From: Klebsiella variicola
GTDB taxonomy: Bacteria > Pseudomonadota > Gammaproteobacteria > Enterobacterales > Enterobacteriaceae
Assembly (NCBI RefSeq): GCF_000828055.2
Contig: NZ_CP010523.2
Location: forward strand, 3,596,001-3,660,000
DNA: 64,000 bases
Reading direction: 5' to 3'
The notes beneath the pieces were generated by a model. That model made no database searches and had not been told where the DNA came from. It saw nothing but the letters and a program-made list of their open reading frames with translations. This document shows, one piece after another, positions 15,511-25,134 of the stretch. A program made the translations under genes and the position numbers. Numbering within the stretch: the stretch's first letter is position 1; every line of letters begins with the position of its first letter.

Positions 15511-17616
15511 TCAGGCTGCAGTAATCAGCCAGCAGTTGTGGATCTGACGGTTGCGGGCAAAATCCTGCGACAGCGTTTTTTGCGAAATCTCTTGCGCCTT
15601 CAGGCCAAGCGCCGCCAGCCCGTCATGATCCATACGGAAACCGCGTTTGTTGTTCGAGAACATAATGGTGCCGCCTTTACGCAGCAGACGTTTCAGATCG
15701 GTCATCAGGCGAATATGATCGCGCTGCACGTCAAAGGCATCTTCCATTCGTTTGGAGTTAGAGAAAGTCGGCGGATCGATAAAGATCAGATCGAACTGCT
15801 CGGTGCTTTCCCGCAGCCAGCCCAGCACGTCAGCCTGCATCAGGCGATGCGCACGACCGGTCAGGCCATTGAGACGCAGGTTGCGCTCCGCCCACTCCAG
15901 ATAGGTACGCGACATATCCACCGTGGTCGTAGAGCGCGCGCCGCCCAGACCGGCGTGGACGCTGGCGCTGCCGGTATAGGAGAACAGGTTAAGGAAATCC
16001 TTACCCTTGCTCATCTGGCCGAGCATACGACGGGCGATACGGTGGTCAAGGAACAGACCGGTGTCGAGATAGTCGGTAAGGTTAACCCACAGACGCGCGT
16101 TATACTCCCGTACCTCGATAAAGTCGCCCTTCTCCGCCATCTTCTGGTACTGATTTTTCCCCTTCTGCCGCTCGCGGGTCTTCAGCACCAGTTTATTCGG
16201 CGCGATCCCTAACACAGCGATAGTCGCGGCGATAATATCAAACAGACGCTGGCGCGCTTTGTGCGCATCGACGGTTTTCGGCGGCGCATACTCCTGGACC
16301 ACCACCCAGTCACCGTAGCGATCGATCGCCACGTTATATTCCGGCAGATCGGCATCGTACAGGCGATAGCATTCAATGCCTTCCTGACGGGCCCACTTTT
16401 CAAATTTCTTCAGATTCTTACGCAGACGGTTGGCAAAATCTTCCGCCAGCATCGCCGGCTTGCCGCCTTCGCTTTCCGCCAGGTGATAGTTTTTCTGTAT
16501 GCAGTCCAGCGGGCCGTTCTTCGCTTTGAACTGTTTATCGGCACGCAGCTGCAGGCAGCTCAGCAGTTCCGGCGAGGCGCTGAACACCGACAGGTTCCAG
16601 CCGCCAAACTGACTTTTCATGATCCGGCCCAGCAGGCTGTGCAGGGCAATCAGCGCCGGCTCGCTTTCCAGGCGCTCGCCGTACGGCGGGTTGCTGATCA
16701 CGGTGCCGTACGGGCCTTTCGGCAGCGGGTTATTCAGCTGGGCGACGTCTTTTACTGCAAAATCGATCAGCTCGCCGATGCCGGCGCGACGGGCGTTGCG
16801 GCGCGCGCGCTCAATGACGCGCTCGTCGACGTCAGAGCCATAGAAGCGCGACCCATAGGCCGCCAGCCCCTGGCGGGCGCGGGTTTGCGCTTCCGCCTTC
16901 ACCTCTTTCCAGATAGCGTCATCGTGCTGCGCCCAACCGCCAAAGCCCCAGTGGCCGCGGTGCAGACCCGGCGCACGATCGGTCGCCAGCATCGCCGCTT
17001 CAATCAGCAGGGTACCGGAGCCGCACATCGGATCGAGCAGTGGCGTACCCGGTACCCAACCAGAGCGCATGACGATCGCCGCCGCGAGGTTTTCTTTGAT
17101 CGGCGCCATACCGGTACCATCGCGGTAGCCGCGCAGATGCAACCCTTCCCCGCTCAGATCCAGGGAGATATGCGCCGTCTCTTTGTTCAGCCAGACGTTG
17201 ATCCGCAGATCGGGCGACTCACGATCGACATTCGGGCGCGGCAGGTTTTTACGCGTGAAGCTGTCGACGATGGCGTCTTTAACTTTTAATGCGCCATACT
17301 GGCTGTTGCGGATCTCGTCATTGAGGCCGCTAAAATGTACCGCGAAGGTGGCGCCAGGGTTGAACATCTCCGTCCACGGAATGGCCTGTACGCCGAGGTA
17401 CAGATCCAGATCGCTGTATACGCGACACTCGCCCAGCGGCAGCATGATGCGCGAAGCCAGCCGGCTCCACATCAGGCTTTGATACAGCAGGCGCGTATCC
17501 CCCTGAAAATGGACCCCGCCCTGGACGACCTGGCAGTCCGTCGCGCCAAGTCCTTCCAGTTCAGTTTTTAACAGCTCTTCCAGCCCACGAGCCGTACTGG
17601 CAAACAGAGAATTCAT
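15511..17616 (-). CDS. rlmL: Bifunctional 23S rRNA methyltransferase RlmKL
   Basis: A fused methyltransferase of 701 residues making m2G2445 (N-terminal RlmL part) and m7G2069 (C-terminal RlmK part) in 23S rRNA. The N-terminus holds a THUMP domain and a methyltransferase domain with [14 protein letters not shown] and SNPPYGERL. The C-terminal half has [14 protein letters not shown] and the catalytic-type [11 protein letters not shown] motif. Both halves look intact and the length equals the E. coli fusion within one residue. It is the first gene of the leftward run rlmKL-uup-pqiABC and is divergent from ycbX, with 99 bases between. Confidence 0.97.
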   Translation of the reverse strand: MNSLFASTARGLEELLKTELEGLGATDCQVVQGGVHFQGDTRLLYQSLMWSRLASRIMLPLGECRVYSDLDLYLGVQAIPWTEMFNPGATFAVHFSGLNDEIRNSQYGALKVKDAIVDSFTRKNLPRPNVDRESPDLRINVWLNKETAHISLDLSGEGLHLRGYRDGTGMAPIKENLAAAIVMRSGWVPGTPLLDPMCGSGTLLIEAAMLATDRAPGLHRGHWGFGGWAQHDDAIWKEVKAEAQTRARQGLAAYGSRFYGSDVDERVIERARRNARRAGIGELIDFAVKDVAQLNNPLPKGPYGTVISNPPYGERLESEPALIALHSLLGRIMKSQFGGWNLSVFSASPELLSCLQLRADKQFKAKNGPLDCIQKNYHLAESEGGKPAMLAEDFANRLRKNLKKFEKWARQEGIECYRLYDADLPEYNVAIDRYGDWVVVQEYAPPKTVDAHKARQRLFDIIAATIAVLGIAPNKLVLKTRERQKGKNQYQKMAEKGDFIEVREYNARLWVNLTDYLDTGLFLDHRIARRMLGQMSKGKDFLNLFSYTGSASVHAGLGGARSTTTVDMSRTYLEWAERNLRLNGLTGRAHRLMQADVLGWLRESTEQFDLIFIDPPTFSNSKRMEDAFDVQRDHIRLMTDLKRLLRKGGTIMFSNNKRGFRMDHDGLAALGLKAQEISQKTLSQDFARNRQIHNCWLITAA

Positions 17617-17715
17617 ATCGTCACTTTTACTTAAAGAAAATTGGTGCGCATTATAGCCAATATGTGCCCTATGTCATAAAGTTATAGGCTTATTTTTGGA
17701 ACCCGGAGGCAGCGT

Positions 17716-18825
17716 ATGGTAACGCTCTCGCGACTTTTTATTCATCCCGTTAAATCCATGCGCGGCATGGGCCTGACCCACGCCTTTGCTGATATCAGCG
17801 GCCTGGCCTTCGATCGCCTGTTTATGGTCACCGAAACCGACGGGACCTTTATTACCGCCCGTCAGTTTCCGCAAATGGTAAAATTTATTCCGGCGCCGCT
17901 GCATGATGGCCTTCACCTGACCGCGCCGGACGGCAGCAGCGCCGTGGTGCGTTTTAGCGATTTCGCCCTGCAGGCCGAGCCCACCGAAGTCTGGGGCAAC
18001 CATTTCACCGCCCTTATCGCACCCGCCGCCGTTAACCAGTGGCTCAGCGGCTTTTTCAAGCGCGATGTCCAGCTGCGCTGGCTGGGGCCGCAGTTAACCC
18101 GCCGGGTGAAGCGCCACGATGCGGTACCGCTCTCCTTCGCCGACGGCTACCCGTACCTGCTGGCTAACGAGGCCTCGCTGCGCGATCTGCAGCAACGCTG
18201 CCCGGCCAGCGTAAGCATAGAACAGTTTCGTCCTAACCTCGTGGTCACCGGCGCGGCCGCCTGGGATGAAGATAGCTGGAAAGTGATCCGCGTCGGCGAA
18301 GTGGTGTTTGACGTCGCTAAGCCATGCAGCCGCTGCATTTTTACCACCGTCAGTCCAGAGCGCGGGCAGAAGCATCCCACCGGGGAGCCGCTGGAAACCT
18401 TAAAGCGTTTTCGTACTGCGCTGGACAATGGCGATGTCGATTTTGGCCAGAACCTGATTGCCCGCAACAGCGGGGTGATCCGGGTGGGTGATGAAGTCGA
18501 AATCCTCGCCCGCGGCCCGGCGAAAGCCTACGGCGCCGGCGAGAGCGACGATACTCCGGCCCCGGAAGCGCAGCAGCAAGCTACGGTTGCCATCGAATGG
18601 CAGGGTCAACAGTTTAGCGGGAATAACCAGCAGGTGCTGCTGGAGCAACTGGAGCAACAGGGCATTCGCGTACCCTATTCGTGTCGGGCAGGGATCTGCG
18701 GCAGCTGCCGCATTCGGCTGGAAGAGGGCGAAGTCAGCGCGTTAAAGAAAAATGCGGTCGCCGGGGACGGCACCATTCTCGCCTGCAGCTGCGTACCGAA
18801 AACGGCGCTGCGCCTGGCGCCTTAA
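17716..18825 (+). CDS. ycbX: YcbX, MOSC-domain protein with C-terminal 2Fe-2S ferredoxin
   Basis: A 369-residue protein with three parts: an N-terminal MOSC beta-barrel ([12 protein letters not shown]), a MOSC core carrying the molybdenum-cofactor cysteine ([12 protein letters not shown], about residues 203-214), and a C-terminal plant-type ferredoxin domain with CRAGICGSC...CSC ligands. In E. coli it reduces N-hydroxylated bases such as 6-hydroxylaminopurine using molybdenum cofactor. The ATG at 17716 follows GGAGG. The last four bases overlap the convergent zapC stop. Confidence 0.95.
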   Translation: MVTLSRLFIHPVKSMRGMGLTHAFADISGLAFDRLFMVTETDGTFITARQFPQMVKFIPAPLHDGLHLTAPDGSSAVVRFSDFALQAEPTEVWGNHFTALIAPAAVNQWLSGFFKRDVQLRWLGPQLTRRVKRHDAVPLSFADGYPYLLANEASLRDLQQRCPASVSIEQFRPNLVVTGAAAWDEDSWKVIRVGEVVFDVAKPCSRCIFTTVSPERGQKHPTGEPLETLKRFRTALDNGDVDFGQNLIARNSGVIRVGDEVEILARGPAKAYGAGESDDTPAPEAQQQATVAIEWQGQQFSGNNQQVLLEQLEQQGIRVPYSCRAGICGSCRIRLEEGEVSALKKNAVAGDGTILACSCVPKTALRLAP

Positions 18826-19364
18826 ACCGCCTGTCCCAGGCTGTAGCTGACCGCGCTCTGCGCCGGCTGCAGCCTGTCGTTCATGATTTTAATAACGTCG
18901 CCTAACTGCATCACGCGCCCGGCAAGGGTGAGACCCGGCTGGGCCAGCAGACAAAGCGCGGCGTTATCTCCCGGCTCCACCACCAGCAAATTCACCTGCT
19001 CCCCGGTATCGCTCAGCCAGACGCAGGCGGCGTCGCCGCCGCTCGGCTGCCACTGGTGGGGATGAGCGATAAAGTGCCAGCTTTTCGGCATCTGCGGTTT
19101 GAGAAAACGGATCGCGGTTAACGCATTGAGGACTAATTCCGCTCGCTGTTCTTTCGACAGTTCGAGATCGCGACATTTTTCTTCAAAGGAGAAATAGAGC
19201 GCGGCGTCATCGACGCAGAATCCCGACGGCGCAAAGGCATCCGGGGTCAGCATTCGCCGGGCGAAGCGCGAGCGAAATAACATGCCATTGGCCAAATCGA
19301 GCATCATACGGTCGTGCTCTTCATCGTAATACCAACGCCAGTTATCGTCAGGTTTAATGCGCAT
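18822..19364 (-). CDS. zapC: Cell-division protein ZapC
   Basis: A cytoplasmic FtsZ-binding protein of 180 residues that bundles protofilaments and stabilises the Z ring. The sequence ([39 protein letters not shown]) is the conserved family start, and the length matches E. coli. There are no membrane segments. Its 3' end overlaps that of ycbX by four bases, tail to tail. Confidence 0.95.
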   Translation of the reverse strand: MRIKPDDNWRWYYDEEHDRMMLDLANGMLFRSRFARRMLTPDAFAPSGFCVDDAALYFSFEEKCRDLELSKEQRAELVLNALTAIRFLKPQMPKSWHFIAHPHQWQPSGGDAACVWLSDTGEQVNLLVVEPGDNAALCLLAQPGLTLAGRVMQLGDVIKIMNDRLQPAQSAVSYSLGQAV

Positions 19365-19480
19365 TTTTCCCCCTGTCCCCTTTCATACGCCTCTGCAAAG
19401 TTGTTGCGACTTGCCGCAGAATATTTTCTAAAATTAAGAAAAGTCTAAAATGTTTAAATAAGCAACAGTGAGGGAATATA

Positions 19481-19510
19481 AAACAACCAGGGCCGGAAAT
19501 AAAGCCCTGG
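19481..19510 (-). terminator. pyrD terminator
   Basis: Leftward stem CCAGGGC / GCCCTGG with a ten-base loop followed on the minus strand by TTGTTTT, 23 bases after the pyrD stop. Confidence 0.8.
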
Positions 19511-19533
19511 GTGGGTTTCAGCGGAGGAAAAGA

Positions 19534-20544
19534 TTAGATGTGGGTAACAATTTCTTTAATCAGCGGCGGACCTTTAAAAATAAATCCGGAATAGATCTGC
19601 ACCAACGATGCTCCGGCGGCTATCTTTTCTCGCGCAGCAATCACCGAATCAATACCGCCCACGCCGATGATAGGCAAACGACCATTCAGCTCAGCGGAGA
19701 GCATACGGATAATTTCAGTGCTCTTTAATTGTAATGGACGACCGCTAAGCCCACCGGTCTCATCACAATGTTTCATTCCCTGAACCAGAGAACGATCGAG
19801 GGTGGTATTGGTTGCAATTACCCCATCAATATTATGACGCACGAGGCTATCGGCAACCTGGATCAATTCCTCTGGTAAAAGATCCGGCGCGATCTTCACG
19901 GCGACCGGAACATATTTCTGATGCTTTTGCTGCAGCTCAAGCTGCTTATTTTTAATACCGGAGAGTAAATCATCGAGCGCTTCACCGTATTGCAGCGTAC
20001 GCAGCCCCGGGGTATTCGGTGAGGAGATATTAATGGCGATATACCCGGCGTAAGGATAGACTTTTTCCATACAAATCAGGTAATCATCTTTACCGTGCTC
20101 CACCGGCGTATCTTTATTTTTGCCGATATTGATGCCCAGCACGCCGTCAAAATGCGCCTTTTTCACGTTCTCAACCAGGTTATCAACGCCATGGTTATTA
20201 AAGCCCATGCGGTTGATCAACCCCTCGGCATCCACCAGACGGAAGATCCTCGGTTTATCGTTGCCCGGCTGCGGACGCGGGGTGACGGTGCCGATCTCAA
20301 TCGAACCAAAACCCATCGCGCCCAGCGCGTCAATGCATTCCCCATTTTTATCCAGCCCGGCCGCCAGACCCAGCGGATTTTTAAAGGTCAGCCCCATGCA
20401 GGTAACGGGCCTGGCCGGTACCTTCTGGCGAACCAGCATTTCCAGCGGCGTCCCGGTGACACGGCGTAATTGTTGAAAGGTAACTTCATGAGCGCGCTCA
20501 GGATCGAGCTGAAAAAGGGCTTTACGAACGAAGGGGTAGTACAT
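19534..20544 (-). CDS. pyrD: Dihydroorotate dehydrogenase (quinone), class 2
   Basis: Membrane-associated FMN enzyme that oxidises dihydroorotate to orotate with quinone as acceptor, in pyrimidine synthesis. The protein is 336 residues, equal to E. coli. Features are the N-terminal amphipathic membrane-binding helices ([20 protein letters not shown]), the FMN-site [11 protein letters not shown], the catalytic Ser175 in NISSPNTPG that marks class 2, and the C-terminal phosphate-binding GVGGIDS. I chose the ATG at 20542-20544, preceded by CAGGAGAG, over an upstream in-frame start nine residues earlier that lies inside the leader hairpin. Confidence 0.97.
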   Translation of the reverse strand: MYYPFVRKALFQLDPERAHEVTFQQLRRVTGTPLEMLVRQKVPARPVTCMGLTFKNPLGLAAGLDKNGECIDALGAMGFGSIEIGTVTPRPQPGNDKPRIFRLVDAEGLINRMGFNNHGVDNLVENVKKAHFDGVLGINIGKNKDTPVEHGKDDYLICMEKVYPYAGYIAINISSPNTPGLRTLQYGEALDDLLSGIKNKQLELQQKHQKYVPVAVKIAPDLLPEELIQVADSLVRHNIDGVIATNTTLDRSLVQGMKHCDETGGLSGRPLQLKSTEIIRMLSAELNGRLPIIGVGGIDSVIAAREKIAAGASLVQIYSGFIFKGPPLIKEIVTHI

Positions 20545-20655
20545 GAACTCTCCTGGATTCCCGGTGTGCAAACCGGGGGCGTATTATGTGCGATCCGCAG
20601 CTGAAAGGGAATTGACCTGCGACAAAAAATCACCCATCAGCGCAAACGATTACCT
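20545..20655 (-). promoter_or_regulatory. pyrD promoter, leader hairpin and PurR-like box
   Basis: On the minus strand a CATAAT -10 box (20583-20588) is followed by a C-rich start site and a CCCGG...CCGGG hairpin just before the ribosome-binding site. This arrangement is known in E. coli to sense CTP by start-site switching. Further upstream, GCGCAAACGATTACCT (20640-20655) matches 12 of 16 positions of the PurR box, and pyrD is a known PurR target. The regulatory roles are inferred from E. coli. Confidence 0.65.
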
Positions 20656-20792
20656 CTCCCCGCGCCGTTATGCGCTTTTCGGCTATCTAACGGTGGATAA
20701 ATCATTTAGGGAAATAATGGTGCTCTGTCACACTCACTGCAAATGTTATCAATTATAGATAAATGCAAACATTTAGTTATAAGGAGAGAGAG

Positions 20793-21368
20793 ATGCGCGT
20801 CATTACGCTTGCGGGCAGCCCGCGTTACCCTTCCCGTTCCAGCGCCCTGCTGGAATATGCCAGAGAGACGCTCACCGCCGCCGATATCGAAGTCTGCCAC
20901 TGGCATCTGCAGAACTTTGCCCCGGAAGACCTCCTGTACGCTCGCTTTGACAACCCGGCGCTACAAACGCTCAATGAGCAACTGGCCGGGGCCGACGGTC
21001 TGATTATCGCCACGCCGGTGTATAAAGCCTCGTTTTCCGGCGCCCTGAAAACCCTGCTCGATCTGCTTCCTGAGCGCGCGCTGGAGGGCAAAATCGTGCT
21101 ACCGCTGGCCACTGGCGGCACCATCGCCCACATGCTGGCGGTGGACTACGCTCTGAAACCCGTCCTGAATGCCCTGAAGGCCCAGGAGATCCTCCATGGC
21201 GTCTTCGCCGATGACAGCCAGGTCACGGATTACCAGCATAAGCCGCAGTTCACCCCTAACCTGCAGCGGCGCCTGGATGAGTCACTGGAGACCTTCTGGC
21301 AGGCGCTGCATCGTCCCAGCAGCCGCGCCCCGTCGTTAACGTCTCTGCGTGGGGTGGAACATGTTTAA
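20793..21368 (+). CDS. ssuE: NADPH-dependent FMN reductase SsuE
   Basis: Supplies reduced FMN to the SsuD monooxygenase for desulfonation of alkanesulfonates. It is a 191-residue flavodoxin-like protein. It has the phosphate-binding [10 protein letters not shown] near residue 8, and the family helix motif [23 protein letters not shown], whose added Tyr-containing turn is typical of two-component reductases. The ATG at 20793 follows AAGGAGAG. It is the first gene of ssuEADCB; its end overlaps ssuA by eight bases. The operon is used when sulfate is scarce and in E. coli needs the Cbl activator. Confidence 0.97.
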   Translation: MRVITLAGSPRYPSRSSALLEYARETLTAADIEVCHWHLQNFAPEDLLYARFDNPALQTLNEQLAGADGLIIATPVYKASFSGALKTLLDLLPERALEGKIVLPLATGGTIAHMLAVDYALKPVLNALKAQEILHGVFADDSQVTDYQHKPQFTPNLQRRLDESLETFWQALHRPSSRAPSLTSLRGVEHV

Positions 21369-22323
21369 TCCTCTCCGCGCGCTGACCCTCGGCGGACTGC
21401 TGTTGTTCTCCGCGCTGGGCCACGCCGCCCCGGCGGCGCCCGATGCCCTGCGCATTGGTTATCAGAAAGGCAGCGTCAGCATGGTGCTGGCGAAGAGCCA
21501 TCAGCTGCTGGAGCAGCGCTATCCGGGCACCCATATCTCGTGGATTGAATTCCCGGCCGGTCCGCAGATGCTGGAGGCGCTGAACGTCGGCAGCATTGAC
21601 ATCGGCAGTACTGGCGACATTCCGCCTATCTTTGCTCAGGCGGCGGGCGCCGATCTGGTCTATATCGGTTCGGAGCCGCCCAAGCCCAAAGCGGAAGTCA
21701 TCCTGGTGGCGCAAGGCAGTCCTATTCACAACGTTGCCGAATTAAAAGGGAAAAAGGTCGCTTTCCAGAAAGGTTCCAGCTCCCACAATCTGCTGCTGCG
21801 CGCCCTGCAGCTGGCGGGCCTGAAATTTAGCGATATTCAGCCGGTTTACCTTGCCCCCGCCGATGCGCGCGCCGCCTTCCAGCAGGGTAATGTCGACGCC
21901 TGGGCCATCTGGGATCCGTACTACTCCGCCGCGCTGCTGCAGGGCGGCGCCCGGGTACTCACTGACGGAACCGATCTGAAACAGACGGGATCGTTCTATC
22001 TTGCTTCCCGCCCCTACGCTGAACGCAATGGCGCTTTCATTGAAGGCGTACTCGATACCTTTACTCAGGCCGATGCCCTGACCCATAGCCAGCGCGCGCA
22101 AAGCATTACGCTGCTGGCGAAAACGATGGGATTACCGGAAGCGGTGATCGCCAGCTATCTGGACCATCGTCCCCCCACCTCAGTAACCCCGGTGAGTGCC
22201 GAAACCGCCGCTCGCCAGCAGCAGACGGCCGACCTGTTCTATGAGAACAAGCTGGTGCCGAAAAAAGTTGATATCCGGGCCCGTATCTGGCAGCCCGTTG
22301 CCGCACAAGGAGCGAAATCATGA
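21361..22323 (+). CDS. ssuA: Alkanesulfonate-binding periplasmic protein SsuA
   Basis: Substrate-binding protein of the aliphatic sulfonate ABC importer, 320 residues. A signal peptide ([22 protein letters not shown]) precedes mature [16 protein letters not shown]. Conserved ligand-pocket blocks are [24 protein letters not shown] and [20 protein letters not shown] chose the ATG at 21361, eight bases inside ssuE, because it follows GGGTGG at the right distance and gives the usual length; a GTG at 21349 is possible but would add only four residues. It overlaps ssuD by four bases. Confidence 0.96.
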   Translation: MFNPLRALTLGGLLLFSALGHAAPAAPDALRIGYQKGSVSMVLAKSHQLLEQRYPGTHISWIEFPAGPQMLEALNVGSIDIGSTGDIPPIFAQAAGADLVYIGSEPPKPKAEVILVAQGSPIHNVAELKGKKVAFQKGSSSHNLLLRALQLAGLKFSDIQPVYLAPADARAAFQQGNVDAWAIWDPYYSAALLQGGARVLTDGTDLKQTGSFYLASRPYAERNGAFIEGVLDTFTQADALTHSQRAQSITLLAKTMGLPEAVIASYLDHRPPTSVTPVSAETAARQQQTADLFYENKLVPKKVDIRARIWQPVAAQGAKS

Positions 22324-23465
22324 GTCTGAATATGTTCTGGTTTTTACCGACCCATGGTGATGGTCGTTATCTGGGCACCGAAGAGGGCGCCCGTCCGGTC
22401 GATTACGGCTATCTGCAGCAAATCGCGCAGACGGCGGATCGGCTGGGGTTCACCGGCGTGCTGATCCCGACCGGACGCTCATGTGAAGATGCCTGGCTGG
22501 TTGCGGCCTCGATGATCCCGGTGACGCAGCGGCTGAAATTTCTTGTCGCCCTCAGGCCTAGCGTGGTGTCGCCGACGGTAGCCGCCCGCCAGGCGGCGAC
22601 CCTGGACCGACTGTCAAACGGCCGGGCGCTGTTCAATCTGGTCACCGGCAGCGATCCCGCCGAGCTGGCCGGCGACGGCGTCTTCCTCGACCACACCGAG
22701 CGCTATGAGGCCTCAGCTGAATTTACCCACATCTGGCGCAAGCTGATGGAGGGAGAAACCGTCACCTTTAACGGCAAGCATCAGCGCGTTCGCGACGCTA
22801 AGCTGCTGTTCCCGCCGCTCCAGCAGCCCCGTCCACCGCTCTATTTCGGCGGATCGTCTGACGTCGCGCAGGATCTGGCCGCCGAGCAGGTCGATCTCTA
22901 TCTCACCTGGGGTGAACCGCCGAAGCAGGTGGCAGAGAAGATTGCTCAGGTCCGGGAGAAAGCGGCCCGGCATGGGCGCCGGGTGCGTTTTGGCATCCGT
23001 CTGCACGTGATCGTGCGGGAAACCAACGAGGAAGCCTGGCAGGCGGCGGACAGCCTTATCTCCCACCTTGATGATGAAACGATCGCCCGCGCCCAGGCGG
23101 CCTTCGCCAGAACCGACTCCGTCGGTCAAAAGCGAATGGCGGCGCTGCACAACGGTCGACGCGATCAGCTCGAGATCAGCCCCAACCTGTGGGCCGGCGT
23201 CGGCTTAGCGCGCGGCGGCGCCGGTACTGCGCTGGTGGGCGATGCCGCCACCGTTGCCGAACGAATCAATGAATACGCTGCGCTGGGTATTGATAGCTTT
23301 ATCTTCTCCGGCTATCCGCATCTGGAAGAGGCGTATCGGGTCGGCGAGCTGTTGTTCCCCCTGCTCGACGTCGCCGTGCCGTCTATCCCGCAGCCGCAAA
23401 ACCTGCGCCTGCAGGGGGAAGCGGTCGCCAACGAGTTTATCCCGCGTAAAGTGGCGCAAAGCTGA
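22320..23465 (+). CDS. ssuD: FMNH2-dependent alkanesulfonate monooxygenase SsuD
   Basis: Cleaves alkanesulfonates to the aldehyde and sulfite using FMNH2 and oxygen, with flavin supplied by SsuE. It is a 381-residue protein of the bacterial luciferase-like TIM-barrel family. The signature regions ([21 protein letters not shown] start, [32 protein letters not shown], and the C-terminal [20 protein letters not shown]) are all present. The start overlaps ssuA by four bases (ATGA), indicating coupled translation. Confidence 0.97.
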   Translation: MSLNMFWFLPTHGDGRYLGTEEGARPVDYGYLQQIAQTADRLGFTGVLIPTGRSCEDAWLVAASMIPVTQRLKFLVALRPSVVSPTVAARQAATLDRLSNGRALFNLVTGSDPAELAGDGVFLDHTERYEASAEFTHIWRKLMEGETVTFNGKHQRVRDAKLLFPPLQQPRPPLYFGGSSDVAQDLAAEQVDLYLTWGEPPKQVAEKIAQVREKAARHGRRVRFGIRLHVIVRETNEEAWQAADSLISHLDDETIARAQAAFARTDSVGQKRMAALHNGRRDQLEISPNLWAGVGLARGGAGTALVGDAATVAERINEYAALGIDSFIFSGYPHLEEAYRVGELLFPLLDVAVPSIPQPQNLRLQGEAVANEFIPRKVAQS

Positions 23466-23475
23466 GGAGACACTG

Positions 23476-24267
23476 ATGGCAAAATCAACCCATCCCCTGT
23501 TGTTACGCCTCGCCCCCTGGCTGCTGCCAGTGGGGACGGTCATTGTCTGGCAGCTGGCCTCGTCCGTCGGCTGGCTCTCGACGCGGGTGCTTCCCTCGCC
23601 GGAGGGGGTATTGAAAGCGTTCTGGACGCTCTCGGCCAGCGGTGAGCTGTGGCAGCATCTGGCCATCAGCTCGTGGCGGGCGCTGGTCGGCTTCGCCATC
23701 GGCGGCTCCATCGGGCTGGTGCTCGGCCTGATCAGCGGCCTGTCACGCTGGGGCGAGCGTCTGCTGGACACCTCGATCCAGATGCTGCGCAATGTCCCGC
23801 ATCTGGCGCTGATCCCGCTGGTAATTCTGTGGTTCGGCATCGACGAGACCGCCAAGATCTTCCTTGTGTCGCTGGGCACCCTGTTCCCGATCTATATCAA
23901 CACCTGGCATGGGATCCGTAATATCGACCGTGGGCTGGTAGAGATGGCGCGCAGCTATGGTTTATCCGGCTTCGCGCTGTTCCGTCACGTGATTTTACCC
24001 GGCGCCCTGCCCTCAATTATGGTCGGCGTGCGTTTCGCTCTTGGCCTGATGTGGCTGACGCTTATTGTCGCTGAAACCATCTCGGCGAATGCCGGTATCG
24101 GTTATCTGGCGATGAATGCGCGTGAATTTCTACAAACCGACGTGGTGGTGGTCGCCATCATTCTTTACGCCATCCTTGGCAAACTGGCCGATGTCTGCGC
24201 CCAGCTGCTGGAACGGCTCTGGCTGCGCTGGAACCCGGCGTATCATCTTCAGGAGGCTAACGCATGA
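23476..24267 (+). CDS. ssuC: Alkanesulfonate ABC transporter permease SsuC
   Basis: Inner-membrane permease of the sulfonate importer, 263 residues with about six transmembrane helices. It carries the coupling-helix EAA motif ([32 protein letters not shown], about residues 155-186) that contacts SsuB. The ATG at 23476 follows GAGGAGA; an upstream in-frame start inside ssuD is rejected because it would add a hydrophilic tail unlike the family. It overlaps ssuB by four bases. Confidence 0.96.
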   Translation: MAKSTHPLLLRLAPWLLPVGTVIVWQLASSVGWLSTRVLPSPEGVLKAFWTLSASGELWQHLAISSWRALVGFAIGGSIGLVLGLISGLSRWGERLLDTSIQMLRNVPHLALIPLVILWFGIDETAKIFLVSLGTLFPIYINTWHGIRNIDRGLVEMARSYGLSGFALFRHVILPGALPSIMVGVRFALGLMWLTLIVAETISANAGIGYLAMNAREFLQTDVVVVAIILYAILGKLADVCAQLLERLWLRWNPAYHLQEANA

Positions 24268-25037
24268 ACACTGCCCGTCTGACCCCAGGTATCCCGCTGC
24301 TGCTGAACGGGGTGACGAAACGCTATGGCGATAACACTATTCTTAACGAGCTGGATCTGCATATTCCCAGCGGCCAGTTTGTGGCGGTGGTGGGCCGCAG
24401 CGGCGGCGGCAAGAGTACCCTGCTGCGCCTGCTGGCGGGTCTGGAAAAACCGAACGCTGGCGAGCTGCTGGCGGGCGCGACACCCCTGGCGGCGATCCAG
24501 GACGACACCCGGATGATGTTTCAGGATGCGCGCCTGCTGCCGTGGAAAACGGTGATTGATAACGTCGGGCTGGGGTTAAAAGGCGCCTGGCGCGACGCCG
24601 CCCTACAGGCATTGGCCAGCGTCGGACTCGAGAGCCGTGCGCAGGAGTGGCCGGCGGCGCTGTCAGGTGGGCAAAAGCAGCGCGTTGCGCTGGCCCGCGC
24701 GCTGATCCATCGCCCGCGCCTGCTGCTGCTGGACGAGCCGCTGGGAGCGCTGGACGCCCTCACCCGTCTGGAGATGCAGGAGCTGATCGTCTCTCTGTGG
24801 CAGGAGCATGGTTTTACGGTCCTGCTGGTGACGCACGACGTCAGTGAAGCGGTGGCCATGGCCGACCGGGTGCTGTTAATTGAAGAGAAGAAAATTGGCC
24901 TCGATTTGAACGTGGATATTCCGCGACCGCGGCGCACCGGGTCGGCGAAGCTGGCCGAGCTGGAGGCAGAGGTGCTGGATCGGGTGATGAAACGCGGCGA
25001 CAGCGAGCGTGCGCCGCGTTTGTTTAGTCATGGCTAA
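24264..25037 (+). CDS. ssuB: Alkanesulfonate ABC transporter ATPase SsuB
   Basis: ATPase that drives the SsuABC sulfonate importer, 257 residues. Visible motifs are Walker [10 protein letters not shown] (about residues 44-52), the Q-loop region [11 protein letters not shown], the signature [15 protein letters not shown], Walker [13 protein letters not shown] and the switch His in VTHDVSEAV. It is the last gene of the operon. It is followed by two REP-like palindromes and converges on pepN. Confidence 0.96.
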   Translation: MNTARLTPGIPLLLNGVTKRYGDNTILNELDLHIPSGQFVAVVGRSGGGKSTLLRLLAGLEKPNAGELLAGATPLAAIQDDTRMMFQDARLLPWKTVIDNVGLGLKGAWRDAALQALASVGLESRAQEWPAALSGGQKQRVALARALIHRPRLLLLDEPLGALDALTRLEMQELIVSLWQEHGFTVLLVTHDVSEAVAMADRVLLIEEKKIGLDLNVDIPRPRRTGSAKLAELEAEVLDRVMKRGDSERAPRLFSHG

Positions 25038-25042
25038 CTAAC

Positions 25043-25075
25043 GTCCCCGGCCCGCGCTTCGCTCGGCCGGGCTAC
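25043..25075 (-). repeat. REP-like palindrome, unit 1
   Basis: A GC-rich imperfect palindrome (GTCCCCGG...CCGGGCTAC on the plus strand) just after the ssuB stop. It is in inverted orientation to unit 2 at 25092-25124, so together they resemble a bacterial interspersed mosaic element. It lies between convergent genes, where such elements are usual, and may help end ssu transcription and protect the 3' end. Confidence 0.7.
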
Positions 25076-25091
25076 CAAATCGCACAGCGCT

Positions 25092-25124
25092 GTAGCCCCG
25101 GTAAGCGAGAGCGCAACCGGGGAT
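25092..25124 (+). repeat. REP-like palindrome, unit 2
   Basis: GTAGCCCCGG...CCGGGGAT palindrome of the GTAGCC-starting enterobacterial repeat type, inverted relative to unit 1. It lies 11 bases beyond the pepN stop, and on the minus strand could act as a stop hairpin for pepN. Confidence 0.7.
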
Positions 25125-25134
25125 TTTGCCACCG

